Shown in pieces: positions 11,135-22,300 of a DNA stretch of 64,000 bases. Each line of letters opens with the position of its first letter. Position 1 is the first letter of the stretch. Position numbers and translations under genes: made by a program. The DNA comes from Phoronis australis (taxonomy: Eukaryota; Phoronida; Phoronidae). The notes below the pieces were generated by a model that did not search any database, was not told the origin of the DNA, and saw only the letters and a program-made list of their open reading frames with translations. The stretch spans positions 637,699 through 701,698 of the forward strand of contig NMRA01000005.1 of NCBI GenBank assembly GCA_002633005.1, written 5' to 3'.

Positions 11135-14100
11135 ATGGAGTCGGGTCGCAGTTGTCCGACAGAAATATCTTGTTTATTTCCAGAAATTCTGTCAATGGTG
11201 TTCAGTTATCTTAGTGTTCGAGATAAAGGGGTCGCTGCACAAGTGTGTGTCAAGTGGAGGGATGCATCGTACAACAGGCGAGTATGGAACGGCGTTGAGG
11301 CTAAACTACATCTCCGCCGCTACATTCCCTCTTTGTTCAGAAGTCTTGCCAAGCGAGGAATCCATAAAGTACAAGTTTTAAGCTTGCGGAGAAGCTTGCG
11401 AGACGTGGTGCAGGGTTTACCCAAGTTGAACAGTTTGAATCTCAGTGGTTGTTACAATCTCACTGATAGCGGAATAGGTGATGCCTTGATGCAAGAAATC
11501 CCTACAATAACAGTCCTAAATTTGAGTTTGTGTAAAAAGATCACAGACAACACACTTGGGAGTATAACACAGTATTTGAAAAACCTGCAAGTATTAGAAC
11601 TAGGTGGATGCAGCCACATTACAGACAATGGCTTGTTGTTGATATCGTTTGGCTTACACAAGTTGAAGACCCTCAATGTGCGCAGCTGTCGACATATATC
11701 TGACCTTGGAATACGCCACCTAGCGGGAAATGGACAAGTAACAGGATGTGGGGCTCTGGCAATAGAACACTTAGGTTTGTATTGCTAACTTGGTCTATTT
11801 TGGACCAGTGCACTGACCACCAGAAGTTGGTAGTCTAAGCAGGAACTCATCTAAGATTTGAATTGTGGAGGGTCCAAATTCGCGAGATTGGCACTCGCCA
11901 CCTACGGGTATTCCGCATGAGGTATTCCCCCCCAAAAAACATGGCTGCCAGTATTTGTCGATCGTCAGTAAGACATTTATGGAAAAAATGGATTGTAGTA
12001 GCCTAGCTGAGATCTCGATGTCTGAATATTTATCGAACTAAAGAGAACTATAGGTTTTAGTAAAATTTACGAATCGGAAATGTTAAAATTCTTTGTTACG
12101 GCCATCGTTTTTTGCTGAGGTTGTTTTTGAACGAACCGTCTTTTTTTCTCTTGGCCGTGCCATCCAAGTCTTCGTTTTCCAAAACTGGTCTCTAGATGAG
12201 TCCCTGACCAGACATATGAAGTTTGGTTTAAGTGGTCAGTCTCAGGCTTTCGTATTATTTGGTCTCTGTAGACTAGTTATACAACGGTGACTCAACAGGG
12301 CCACATAGCATGTTCTTCCAGAACTATTCTTATCAGGGGAATCTTTCAGACACTTAAGCAGTGGCTTTCATACTATTATCTTAGCTGTAAACACATGTGG
12401 CCAGAACAACAACAAACATCTACTTCAAGATTTTACAAATTCCCCTGCCAACATTGCCAACATTCGGTGTCTGTGCTACTAAGTGTGCGTCAACCTGTGC
12501 TCATGTTGATGCTTGCATCAATTAAAACATTCAAACAGTTGGGCAGGCTCTGAGTTTCTATTGATTTATTGGTGTTGTTAACACATGTACTTGGTAAACA
12601 TGTCAAAGCCATTTGGTGAAGTGTCTGATGTAAGTTGACCTAGTTTGACTTGATGTGGGGGCAGTTTTAGATATTTTGCAGTGCCTAATAGGTCCCACTT
12701 AAGTTTTTTAAACGTATCAGAAAAGTAGGAGGTAATTGCCAACTTGTTGCATAGCCCTGCATGTGAAATACCAGCAAAAGTAAACTCCCACTGTTCAGTA
12801 CCAGCTTAAAGCACCATGACGACAAAGAAAGTGCGACAAATATTCACCTTGCTTCTTATCTCATAAAACAGAAATATAAAATTGAATGTTGTTTTTGGTT
12901 TCATGGATTACTTAATTTTGAAAAGAGATGATTTTGCATTGTTATGTAGTATTTTTACAAAATCATGTTTCTCTACAGTTCATACTAAGACTGAATTTTG
13001 AAACTAGGTTGACGATCCTCTCGGCTTTCCGGCCATCGCTAAAATAGATCTACCATCAACAAGAAATTTACTGTGCAAAAAGTGCATTGTTAGTGTATTT
13101 GTAAATATTCCATGTGCACCTCAACATTGGTCGGACGTGCCGCCAGCAGTTTATAAATGTCAACAAACCTTTGAATGGAAATACTTTTGACGAATCTTAT
13201 TGGCTGTTGCTTGTGCATTTCTCACGTTTTAACGAATACTCATGACAAGTTGTATGTACTGTTTTTTTATGTTTACATATAGGTCTGCAAGACTGACTCA
13301 ACACACCATTGGTGGTATATGTACTGTATGGCTAAGTTTACACAGGTTTACAAGACTGTCAGAAGCTGACAGACCTGGAATTCAGACACATCATTAGTGG
13401 TACCAGACAGTACATATACGGTATATGTACTGTCTGGTTATGTTTACACAGGTTTACAAGGCTGTGCACAGCTGACAGATCTGGCCTTCAGACACAGTAT
13501 TGATGGTACATGTGCTGTCTGGTTATGTTTACACAGGTTTACAAGACTTGGACGCTGACAGACCTGGCCCTCAATCGCACCACTATATATACTGTCTGGT
13601 TATGTTTACACAGGTTTACAAGACTCAGACGCTGACAGACCTGGCCCTCAGTCGCACCACTATATATACTGTCTGGTTATGTTTACACAGGTTTACAAGA
13701 CTGTCAGAAGCTGACAGACCTGGCCCTTCGACACATCAGTGAAGGCATGCAACATGTGAAGAGTATTAATCTGAGTTTCTGCGCCAGTATCTCCGACACC
13801 GGCCTCAAATACCTGTCCAAGGTACCCTACCTCAGTCAACTTAACCTACGCAGCTGTGTGAATATCTCAGACGTGGCACTGAGCTACCTCTCAAACAGCG
13901 GTTCTCGCATTACAAGTCTGGACATAAGTTTCTGTGAAAAGATCAGCGACCAGGGACTGACGTACATATCACAAGGCATGTACAACCTTCATAGTCTCAG
14001 TATGTCATCATGCAATGTGTCCGATGAAGGTGTTGGTAAACTGATACCAGCTGTGCATGACTTGAGGACGTTAAATGTGGGTCAGTGTGCCAGGATAACT

Positions 14101-14256
14101 GATAACAGTCTCAGTCTCATTGCTGACCACTGTCTGAATCTGCACACTGTTGACCTGTATGGCTGTAGTAAGGTGACCAAGGCAGGTATAAGCAAGCTGC
14201 GACAACTGAAGTCATTGGTGAATATCAACCTGGACCTGTGGAATGTTGCTGTTTAA
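11135..14256 (+). CDS. FBXL14: F-box and leucine-rich repeat protein 14
   Basis: Two coding exons, 11135-11774 and 13691-14256, joined phase 1; 401 aa, close to the ~400-418 aa of vertebrate FBXL14. It starts MESGRSCPTEISCLFPEIL, an F-box (ISCLFPEILSMVFSYLSVRDK) expected to bind SKP1-CUL1. LRRs follow: NLSGCYNLTDSGIG, NLSLCKKITD, ELGGCSHITDNGLL, NVRSCRHISDLGI, then in exon 2 QDCQKLTDLALRHISEGM, SFCASISDTGL, RSCVNISD, SFCEKISDQGL, NVGQCARITD and DLYGCSKVTKAGI. In vertebrates this SCF receptor targets Snail-family factors. Donor G|GTTTGT is weak but in frame; the acceptor is tatgtttacacag. The intron contains tandem decoys of this acceptor (13267-13690). AATAAA follows at 14577. Confidence 0.95.
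11775..13266 (+). other. FBXL14 intron 1, non-repeat part
   Basis: No coding potential supported. Short reading frames at 12093-12290 and 12287-12553 show no family resemblance and lie wholly inside the intron. Confidence 0.6.
13267..13741 (+). repeat. Tandem array of duplicated FBXL14 splice acceptor plus exon start
   Basis: The unit contains ctgtctggttatgttt, the acceptor ...tttacacag and ~55 bp equivalent to the start of exon 2 (gtttacaagactgtcagaag...). Pseudo-exon starts fall at 13346, 13452, 13537, 13614 and the real one at 13691, with a more decayed copy near 13280. Spacing is 106, 85, 77 and 77 bp. Copies 1 and 2 keep the LRR reading frame for a while; copies 3 and 4 have a 2-bp deletion. 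The array grew by duplication of the real intron-exon junction. Confidence 0.9.
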
Positions 14257-14576
14257 CTCACCTCTTCATCACCCATATTTTGACATTTGAAATTTTTTTT
14301 TATGCGTCCACATATACATATGTGGTCACATATTGTCATTATCTCTGTCTAGGGTTTTGCGTCCCCTACTGTATCTCTTAAACACCTGGCAGGATCTAGC
14401 ATGATGTATTTTATGCCACCTGATAGCCATTTTTTCTGTTTTATGGGTTGTTTTTTGCATCCACTTCTTTGTCAGCCTGTTGCATAACAACCTGGTTGAA
14501 AACCACGACCAAATGAAGAACTTTAAAATTTTTATGTATAAATTTTATTGAATACTGCAATTCGTTGTCTTAATTT

Positions 14577-14582
14577 AATAAA
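14577..14582 (+). terminator. Probable FBXL14 poly(A) signal
   Basis: AATAAA, 321 bp after the stop codon, on the coding strand. It is the first canonical hexamer I see downstream. Confidence 0.5.
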
Positions 14583-15355
14583 TTATTCAAACATAAATCG
14601 AGGTCACAGGCTGTTTACTGTTTTTTTACCATGGATGTCACACTGGTGATCGGCAAATACCGACAGTCATGTTTTTCGGGATAATACCTTTCTGTCATGT
14701 GATGCCAGGGTATTCTCTAATACGGAATCCACGAACCCAGTGTCGATCTCACGAATTTGGACCCCCATTTTTTAATCCTAGATGAGACCGTGGACGCCAC
14801 TTTCCATTTTTGAATGTAATCCATGTTTTTGCACCACTGTAGCGCTGTTTTTCAGTCCGTTTTTTTTGCACGGGCCTCTTTGTCGGCCAAAACACCCTAA
14901 CGATGATTATAGGAAGAAGACGAATGATGATTTTTGGATAGCTGTGACTACTGTGGTGCCTCCCAGTGGCAGATTCTATTAAAGAGACGATAACACCTCA
15001 ACTCATTGTACGTTACCTAGTGGCCAATTTAATTACTTTTTCTCCGCCTCTCTATTGGCCAAACCTCTCAAAGTACCATTATGAAAACTGGAATGTGTTT
15101 TTTTTCAGAGGAAGTTTATGTCCGACATTTTATGACAGGTCCAACTGCTGTGGTACCTTTACCGTAATTACGGTAACTTAGTTTTTCTTTAAGTTACTGT
15201 CACATTGACGACAGCACAAGCCCTGCTTGTGATGGATTTGACCTATGCTGCCTCCTAGTGGTTTTTGTATATGTTTTTGTTAAGTTCCTTGTTGTCTGTT
15301 TCCCTATCCTCCAAACTGCGTAAGGAACCCTGGTGAAGAGTGGCAGTTGTGTGTA
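14583..15355. other. Intergenic, no gene seen
   Basis: Low-complexity T-rich DNA without splice-linked exons or recognisable protein motifs. Confidence 0.5.
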
Positions 15356-15406
15356 TTGAGGGGTGCATTGAGGGGTGCATTGAGGGGTGCATTGAGGGGT
15401 GCATTG
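15356..15406. repeat. 12-bp tandem repeat, about four units
   Basis: Unit ttgaggggtgca repeated four times without interruption. Confidence 0.9.
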
Positions 15407-15937
15407 CTGACGTGCTTTGCACACCCTAGATTCTATTTTAAGTTCACTAGTATTTCTCCCTCTAGTGGAAATGTTTAAAATAATGGTCATCCTTGTAGTT
15501 GTGCCAAATGCGATGCACATAGTCAGGTTTCTGTAAGGAAAGGACGAGTGCTCAGGTTCGAAATGTTCTGCGCCACCTAGTGACCATATTTATGATTTGT
15601 GGTGCAATCCTGGTCGCATTTCAACACATTACTCATGTTTGATAATTCTGCGTTTCACTTGTATGAATATTGAATTGACTTTTCTCGACACATAGGTTAG
15701 TACACAGATTTTCATAATTGCCTGTTTATATTTGTTGAAATTGCATATAATTATAATATCAATTTGCGTGAATATGGTCTTGTCGACGAAGATATTCATC
15801 ATTTGTTTGGCCAAAAAAGCGTATTTGGTTCTGGTTTGTTTTTTGAAAATAACGATTTTGGTGTAGTATTTTTAGTTGGTCGTTTTTCAAAAAAGAAAAT
15901 CCACCTGAGATGAGTAAAAATGATGCCGTATTTGTAT

Positions 15938-16182
15938 TTTGCTCATCACTTGACATCATGCTATTTCACTACTTTGCTCATCTCTTGACATCATGCTATT
16001 TCACTACTTTGCTCATCACTTGACATCATGCTATTTCACTACTTTGCTCATCTCTTGACATCATGCTATTTCACTACTTTGCTCATCTCTTGACATCATG
16101 CTATTTCACTACTTTGCTCATCTCTTGACATCATGCTATTTCACTACTTTGCTCATCACTTGACATCATGCTATTTCACTGT
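15938..16182. repeat. 35-bp satellite, seven units
   Basis: Unit tttgctcatcacttgacatc followed by atgctatttcactac; unit starts at 15938, 15973, 16008, 16043, 16078, 16113 and 16148. Units 1, 3 and 7 read catcact where units 2, 4, 5 and 6 read catctct. Otherwise nearly identical, so recently homogenised. There are no spacers, so it is not CRISPR-like. Confidence 0.95.
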
Positions 16183-18528
16183 CTTGCTTACTGTTGTTCA
16201 TTTGCGTTTGTGCAGCTTTTCAAAAAAAAGAAAAGTTGGCTGAAATTGATATGGGCAGACGTCTTTTAGTCCCTGACTGCAGGTCTCAAAATGAATGGGG
16301 TGAAAACCAGAACCAGCTTTGCTTTGTTTGGCCTAGTATGACGAGTATGGATGTTGTGAGAGAAATGATGGCTGGACTTCAAATGGGGGTCTGGCATAAG
16401 GAGAAAACAAAGACATGCATGAAGTCAAAATATGATTTATAATAAGGAATACTTAAAATTGTGTGTCACAATAAAAAAAAATATGTTATTGTCACAAAAT
16501 TGTACTCAACTTGGAACACTGCATGTTGAAAGAACGTTATTTAGAAACATGTTTGGGGTAATTATGCTTCAGTTTATTACTTTTCAATGAGAATGAAGCT
16601 AGAGTACTTGTATGGTCTGTGCACTTACGATCATGTTTTTGTCGCTGGTTTGACGACATTGAAAAATAAAAAAAGTTAAATATTATGTATTTTCTTGTTT
16701 TAGATACATAGGTCAAATCACTTGTGCTTTGTAATGCGTTTTGTGCTCAAAAACAAGGTGCCTGATCACTTGTGTTTTGTAAACTAGGTGGCGCTGCCGT
16801 CCATCGCTTGCTTATTTTCCTTGGATAACAAGAAACAGTTTACCAAAGCATTTCCCTTGTGGTTTGTTCCTCAATTTCTTTCCTCAAATATATTGTGACT
16901 TCTGAGTTTCTTTGCGCCGGTAACGTTCTTCACTGACAAACAGTCTGCAGCGTCCCCTGGGAGTAGCTACACAGATAAGTAACTGTTGTGGAAAGTGAGC
17001 ATCTGTGTACCATTTTGACCACTCTCCCATGACTCTCACAATCTTTGAAAGCTAATAATGTGCCAGTATTAATGGTGCATATTTTTGTGTTACAGCTATA
17101 GGGTCGCTTTAGTAAAAGGGGGGTCACCAAGGAAACCATGGCAGTGGACCCATTCATCAATCATTGGGGTTCAGTGAAATTTTAACTGAATGGCCTGGAA
17201 ATTCGTATATTTAGTGTTTAATTTTGTTTCTTAAATCGCAATAAAATAATTTATGAAATCTACTCACTGAAATTTACATCAAAAATTTGAATTCTTGCAT
17301 CGAGTTGAAGTTACATTTATTGACAATTCTCGTTTGAACTCTTACGATTTTGAAAATTTTCTTAGCTTGGTACAAATTTGAAGAAGTTTTGCAATTCAGT
17401 TCCTCAAAATCAAGACGAACAGTGTTGTTCGAAGTGACGAAATTTCGTTTCTCGGACTAACGAACGGAATATGCATTCTCACCATTTGGTTGGCCCAGTG
17501 CGTTTTTGTCACAACATGCACGCTTGCCCTTGTTCTGCTGCATATGAAAATGCCCGGAAATGATGTTACTGCGTGACAAACAAAAGCGAATTCAGAGGGG
17601 TCTATGAAGCCCAAGCATCCGTCCCCTTTGTATCCGAAGCGGTAAATAAAGCCACGGGCAGCGTTCGAAATACACCGGGTGTCCCGGAGCCAGTGGATTT
17701 GAGACCGAGCCAGTAAACTTTTACAAATAGGCCTGATGTGGATGTGGTCTCGTGTTTAGTAACTGGCCCAGAGGGCCAGCACATTTATTTGCTGAACCTC
17801 GAACACTGGCCACGGGAAAACGTTTTTTTTTTTAACTTCGATAGGCAGTCGGGAGTGGTGAACGCGACACCAAATAATTTCATCATTTCCAAAACCTATC
17901 TGTCTATTAGCACCAACCTATAGCCTATTTACACTGGCTTGTTCTTGATGTTGCAAGGGCACATCGAATCAAGATCACCGGAATAAGAAATATACTTTCA
18001 AAAATCCAGATTGAAGTGATCGCAGCATGTTCTAAGCGTTCCTTCTTTTTGGCTTGTTCCTATTTTTAACCCAAAATTGCGTACTGTTTAGTCCCATTTC
18101 TCTGGACGTTCATGTAATGTTGTCTTTCTCGAATGACGAGTAGTCATTGTAGATCACTATAGACCAGAAAGCTATTTTCACCACCTTAGGCAACGTTTGA
18201 CCATCAGTCCTAGTAAAGAGTTATTAACGGCATTACTAAAATGCCTGAACTTTTTCCTAGGGTGGCTCTCCAAATGGTTGGGATGTTTTTGCCAACTGGG
18301 ATGGGTAATTTGCCTTGCCAGGTATTGTCATAGTTGGTACCAGTGGTATGCTCTTGGGTTGGTAACGAATCCTCTCATTTTTTGCAAGACGCCCGAAAAA
18401 ATACTGTAGCGTGGTATTGGTAAACTGCAAGTTAAGTCATGGTGCAGACGACATTTTGGTTGATTTCTTAAAGTCAGCGTAAAACTGTTTAATGACTTAC
18501 GAACATGTTAAATACATGTATCATTGAT
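16183..18528. other. Intergenic, no supported gene
   Basis: An 82-aa frame at 16194-16442 matches no family I know and has no homologous neighbour exon. The minus-strand frames at 17396-17784 also look fortuitous. Confidence 0.45.
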
Positions 18529-18683
18529 CAGGAGCGAATCCAGGATTTTGAGTTAGGGAGGGCCATGACAGCGAATTAGCCAGGATTTTGGCCGTCAGAC
18601 ATTCGCACCCTCGAACCGCCAAATGTAATCTGAGAGAATTTTAGGGGGGTATGACCCCCTGGCCCCCTCTAAATCCGCCACTG
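18529..18683 (+). mobile_element. MITE family A, copy 3
   Basis: Ends caggagcgaatccagg and aaatccgccactg; flanked by ttgat on both sides (18524-18528 and 18684-18688), a clean 5-bp target duplication. Confidence 0.88.
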
Positions 18684-19379
18684 TTGATCAACACAAACGT
18701 ATCATCCCTTCGTTAACTCCTGAAATTAACCAACTACGCTAATTACTATCGTGCTATCCAGGCATAATTGAAGTAAAATTTTGTCTTTTAAGCATAACTA
18801 CAATTCCTCAAGTTTTCAGGATTGAGTTGTATTGAATGAATGTATTTACAGTACAAATTTGTAACAGTCTTTAAAGTTTGGGACCCAAAAATTGAATTCC
18901 CTTTATTCTGAAGATTGGGACATGGACGATGTTGGTGTTTATCAAGTTTGTGCAATTTCTGTTCCCGCGAGATTTATGTTCAGACGAGGATAAACGTTAT
19001 TTCCAAAAACTTGAACATTTTAAGAAAAGATGGGCTTTGGCTGTTGAAAATTAAATTTTGTTTGCATAAAACTAGGTAGCAAATTTGGGCTAAAAATTTA
19101 ATGTATTGTTTTATGATTGTATTGATATTCCCTTATATTCGGACACTGCTGCTGGTTGTTAGAATGAAATGTGGTGGCCTTCAGTACTGCCAGTAAAGTT
19201 ATTATATTGAATGTTTTACATGTTTAGAATTGTATTTTGTTGCACCACGTCAGATATAGGGTTCCATGCTTAAGGAATTTCACAGTCTAAAATACTTCCC
19301 AATAACTAAGGATAACGCCCTTATAAAACCTGGATGCTGATGGTCAGTGAAGTATTTACCAATAAATACGCATGGCTCA

Positions 19380-22300
19380 TCAGTCAGTCAACAGGTCAAG
19401 ATAATTTTGTAGGTGTCTAGGTATGTCTAGCTTAAAAATGTCTGGTGGCAAGTGTCCGCTATCAAACAATGTCTTTCTTAAGATGACGCGACAACATTGA
19501 CGCAGGGTCGCCGGCTGGCTGTGGGCTGACAGTGGTAGCAGATGAATCGTGTCTCTGGATACGACATAGCCCTTGGCATAGAACCCTTTGGATAGCTGCC
19601 GCTCGACGGCGTCGTAGTCGCCAATTTCTATACTAAGCGTCGTAACGGTGCGCAGACAATGACGCAAGGCTTTCTTGGGTATGTATTCCGCCATGTTGTG
19701 TTGCGAATTTCTGTATAGTGGGTGGTTTTCCAGCATGAGTTGCCTTGCTAGTTGTTTAAAGACAAGCTGTAAAGTATATATGCAATGGTTTTATTTCATT
19801 TCGCCGTCACATTAATTGTCTGGTAGTGACTGCACACTTTGAAAAGAGAGAAAATAGCGTTTTAAACCATCCGCGGTGGTCATAACAAAAACCGCGTATA
19901 TTTCTAGGCCTATCCATTAAATGAAAAAAAACAAAGCGGTTTTCATTGTACTTTATTTCAGAAAGTGTATTGACAAGCTAAACAGTCAAGTCATGATCTG
20001 GACATATTTTGAAAACTTGTGTGGCTTTTTCCATAATTGTTTTTGAAATGTTTGACATATTACCTGTTTTACTTTCAGCTGTTTTACTAGTAAAATCTGG
20101 ATAACGTCGTAAACGATTATACGTCGATCAAATTGCTTTTCGATTGAAAAACTTTGGCCTGCTACAAAATTTTGCACTCGCTAGTACCATAGGAAAAGCC
20201 TCGCGATATCTCGTGCGATTTCAGTGGAATTTACCATCACCATGTGCACCCCCCCCGCCATTTGTCGAATTGGGCAAGCAAAAAGGTACGTCTCAGAGAA
20301 AGAAAAAGTCCGAGAAAACGAGACAAAAGTCCAAAGGATACCGGCGCGAATGCACAATTCACAGGTCTGAACCTAGTACCTTGTTTGTTGTTTTTTTAGT
20401 CCTCGTTTTCTTTTTTCAGTAAAAGGTCTACATACCGAAAAAGTCGAGCTGCCCTATATTCTAGGTTGGATGCACACATGTTTATCATTGCTTATCTTTG
20501 ATTGCGCCAAGTTTTTATAGTGAAGGACTCTTTCATTTACTAATTCTAAATTGACGCCTTGGGTCTGTTTCACGTGACTTTTAAGTCTTAAAAGACTTAA
20601 AGACGCCTGGAACGCGATAAACAGACTAAATTGCAATGTTGAAAATGGTTCTCTGCCACTGTAACAGAATTCAACCTGCTGAGCAGGTAATTTTAGGATT
20701 TGTTCGTATAGTATTATTTACTTTCTGTTTATATCAAAACATTTTCTTTTAGTTTCAAATTTCAAAAAAACGATCTGTCGCCAGTTCGTCGAGTTTTTTT
20801 CCCACAAGGCAAAGCATGTGTCTTTATTTGGTATGACAAGACATGGACGTAGCACATTTCCCTTATATGGAAAATGTGACCTTTGACCTCGAGCGACTTC
20901 AAACACCAAACTGTAAGCGCATTTACGCATTTATCATAACTGGGAGGGAGATTAGCAACTGTGATAACCCCAGACATTTTCAAAAACGTATTTCAAAAAT
21001 CGTAAATTTTGTGATTTTTTTGTGGATATTCCCTCACATGGGAAAGTGAATTGCTCTGTACCAGACATTGCGAGATGGTACTTCGTCAGGAATTGTTTAA
21101 AAGATATTTTTGATGAGCTTTCTCGTCCCATGCCTTATTAACACAGAAATTTGTTATTACGCTCCCATTTGACAATTGCTGAAAAAAGCTTCGCCAAGTA
21201 ATTATGAGTGCATCAAATTATAGTAATAATTTATAAAACAAATTTCCGTTACTAACAGCTTTAAGTGTTCTGAGTTTTTGAACTTTTTCTCAGGTGGGAT
21301 ATTATTGTGTGGAGCGTAAGACCAGATTTCGGTCCTTAGTCTTAAAACACTTTAACGAAACTATACGCTGGATGATTCTAGACAAGGTGGATGTTGCATT
21401 ACTTGTAAGGATATACTTTAACAGTCTAGTAGGACTTAGTGTATTGAGCTAAATTGCAACACTGGCCCTGTACTTGCATTTATTCGATCATGTAATAAAC
21501 TTCTTTTCGGAAAATGTAATGAAAAATACTGGACAGAGCACACAAATAATCCCCGATTTGAGGCACTAACATGTTCAATGAATAGGCGCCTGCGCTTACA
21601 AATGATGTTTACATGCAGGCACCGATGAGTAGTTTTCATTGGAAAAGTATTATTTTCAATATACATGTAGGCTCTATAATCCAATTAAATATTGGCAACA
21701 AAACGCGAGCCATTTTTAATTTCACTTGAACCGCTTACTCTCCAACTCGGCGTCGTAAACGTCATGGTACTCATTGTGAAGGACACTAAACGGGATCAAG
21801 TGATTAGAATTCAGATTTGTACTAATTTTTGCAGCTGTGATCTAAGTTTAAATTTGTTAGGACATGACTTGTTCTATCTCTGAAAGTGTACAAGTGTCTT
21901 TAGGTTTGACGCTGCGTCCTTGGTGACTGTATGCATTCTTTCATTTCGTAATGTTGGACCCCTTCTCAGGGTTCTTAGCCTTTGGCACCTGAGAACTTAG
22001 AGCAAATACAGACGCGACATTTAAGGGTAGACAGGCCTACCTGAAGCACTGGGCCTGTCGGTGAAGCATTATATCGCAGTAATAAGAGTCCCAAATCCTC
22101 CATCTGATACGAGTATGCGAGAAACAGCATAGATGACCATCCAAGTCTAGATCTCAGTCTGGTCTCTCTGATGTCTTGATCATTTATTTCCCACAAAGAA
22201 ATGCCCCGAAACCACACGTGAAGATCGATGTAGGGATACATTTGCAAACCGCCGTAAACAGTCCATTTAACGATGTCTGCAAATTAAATATGAGCTGATA

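Noticed and set aside
13500-13742. 80-aa open frame with repeated protein motif
   Set aside because: It is a product of the tandem splice-acceptor array, read out of frame relative to FBXL14 exon 2.
15938-16182. Regular 35-bp repeats that could suggest a CRISPR array
   Set aside because: Units are head-to-tail with no spacers, in a eukaryotic sequence without cas genes. It is a satellite.
16194-16442. 82-aa plus-strand frame beside the 35-bp satellite
   Set aside because: No recognisable homology, no splice partners and no promoter or poly(A) context; insufficient to call a gene.
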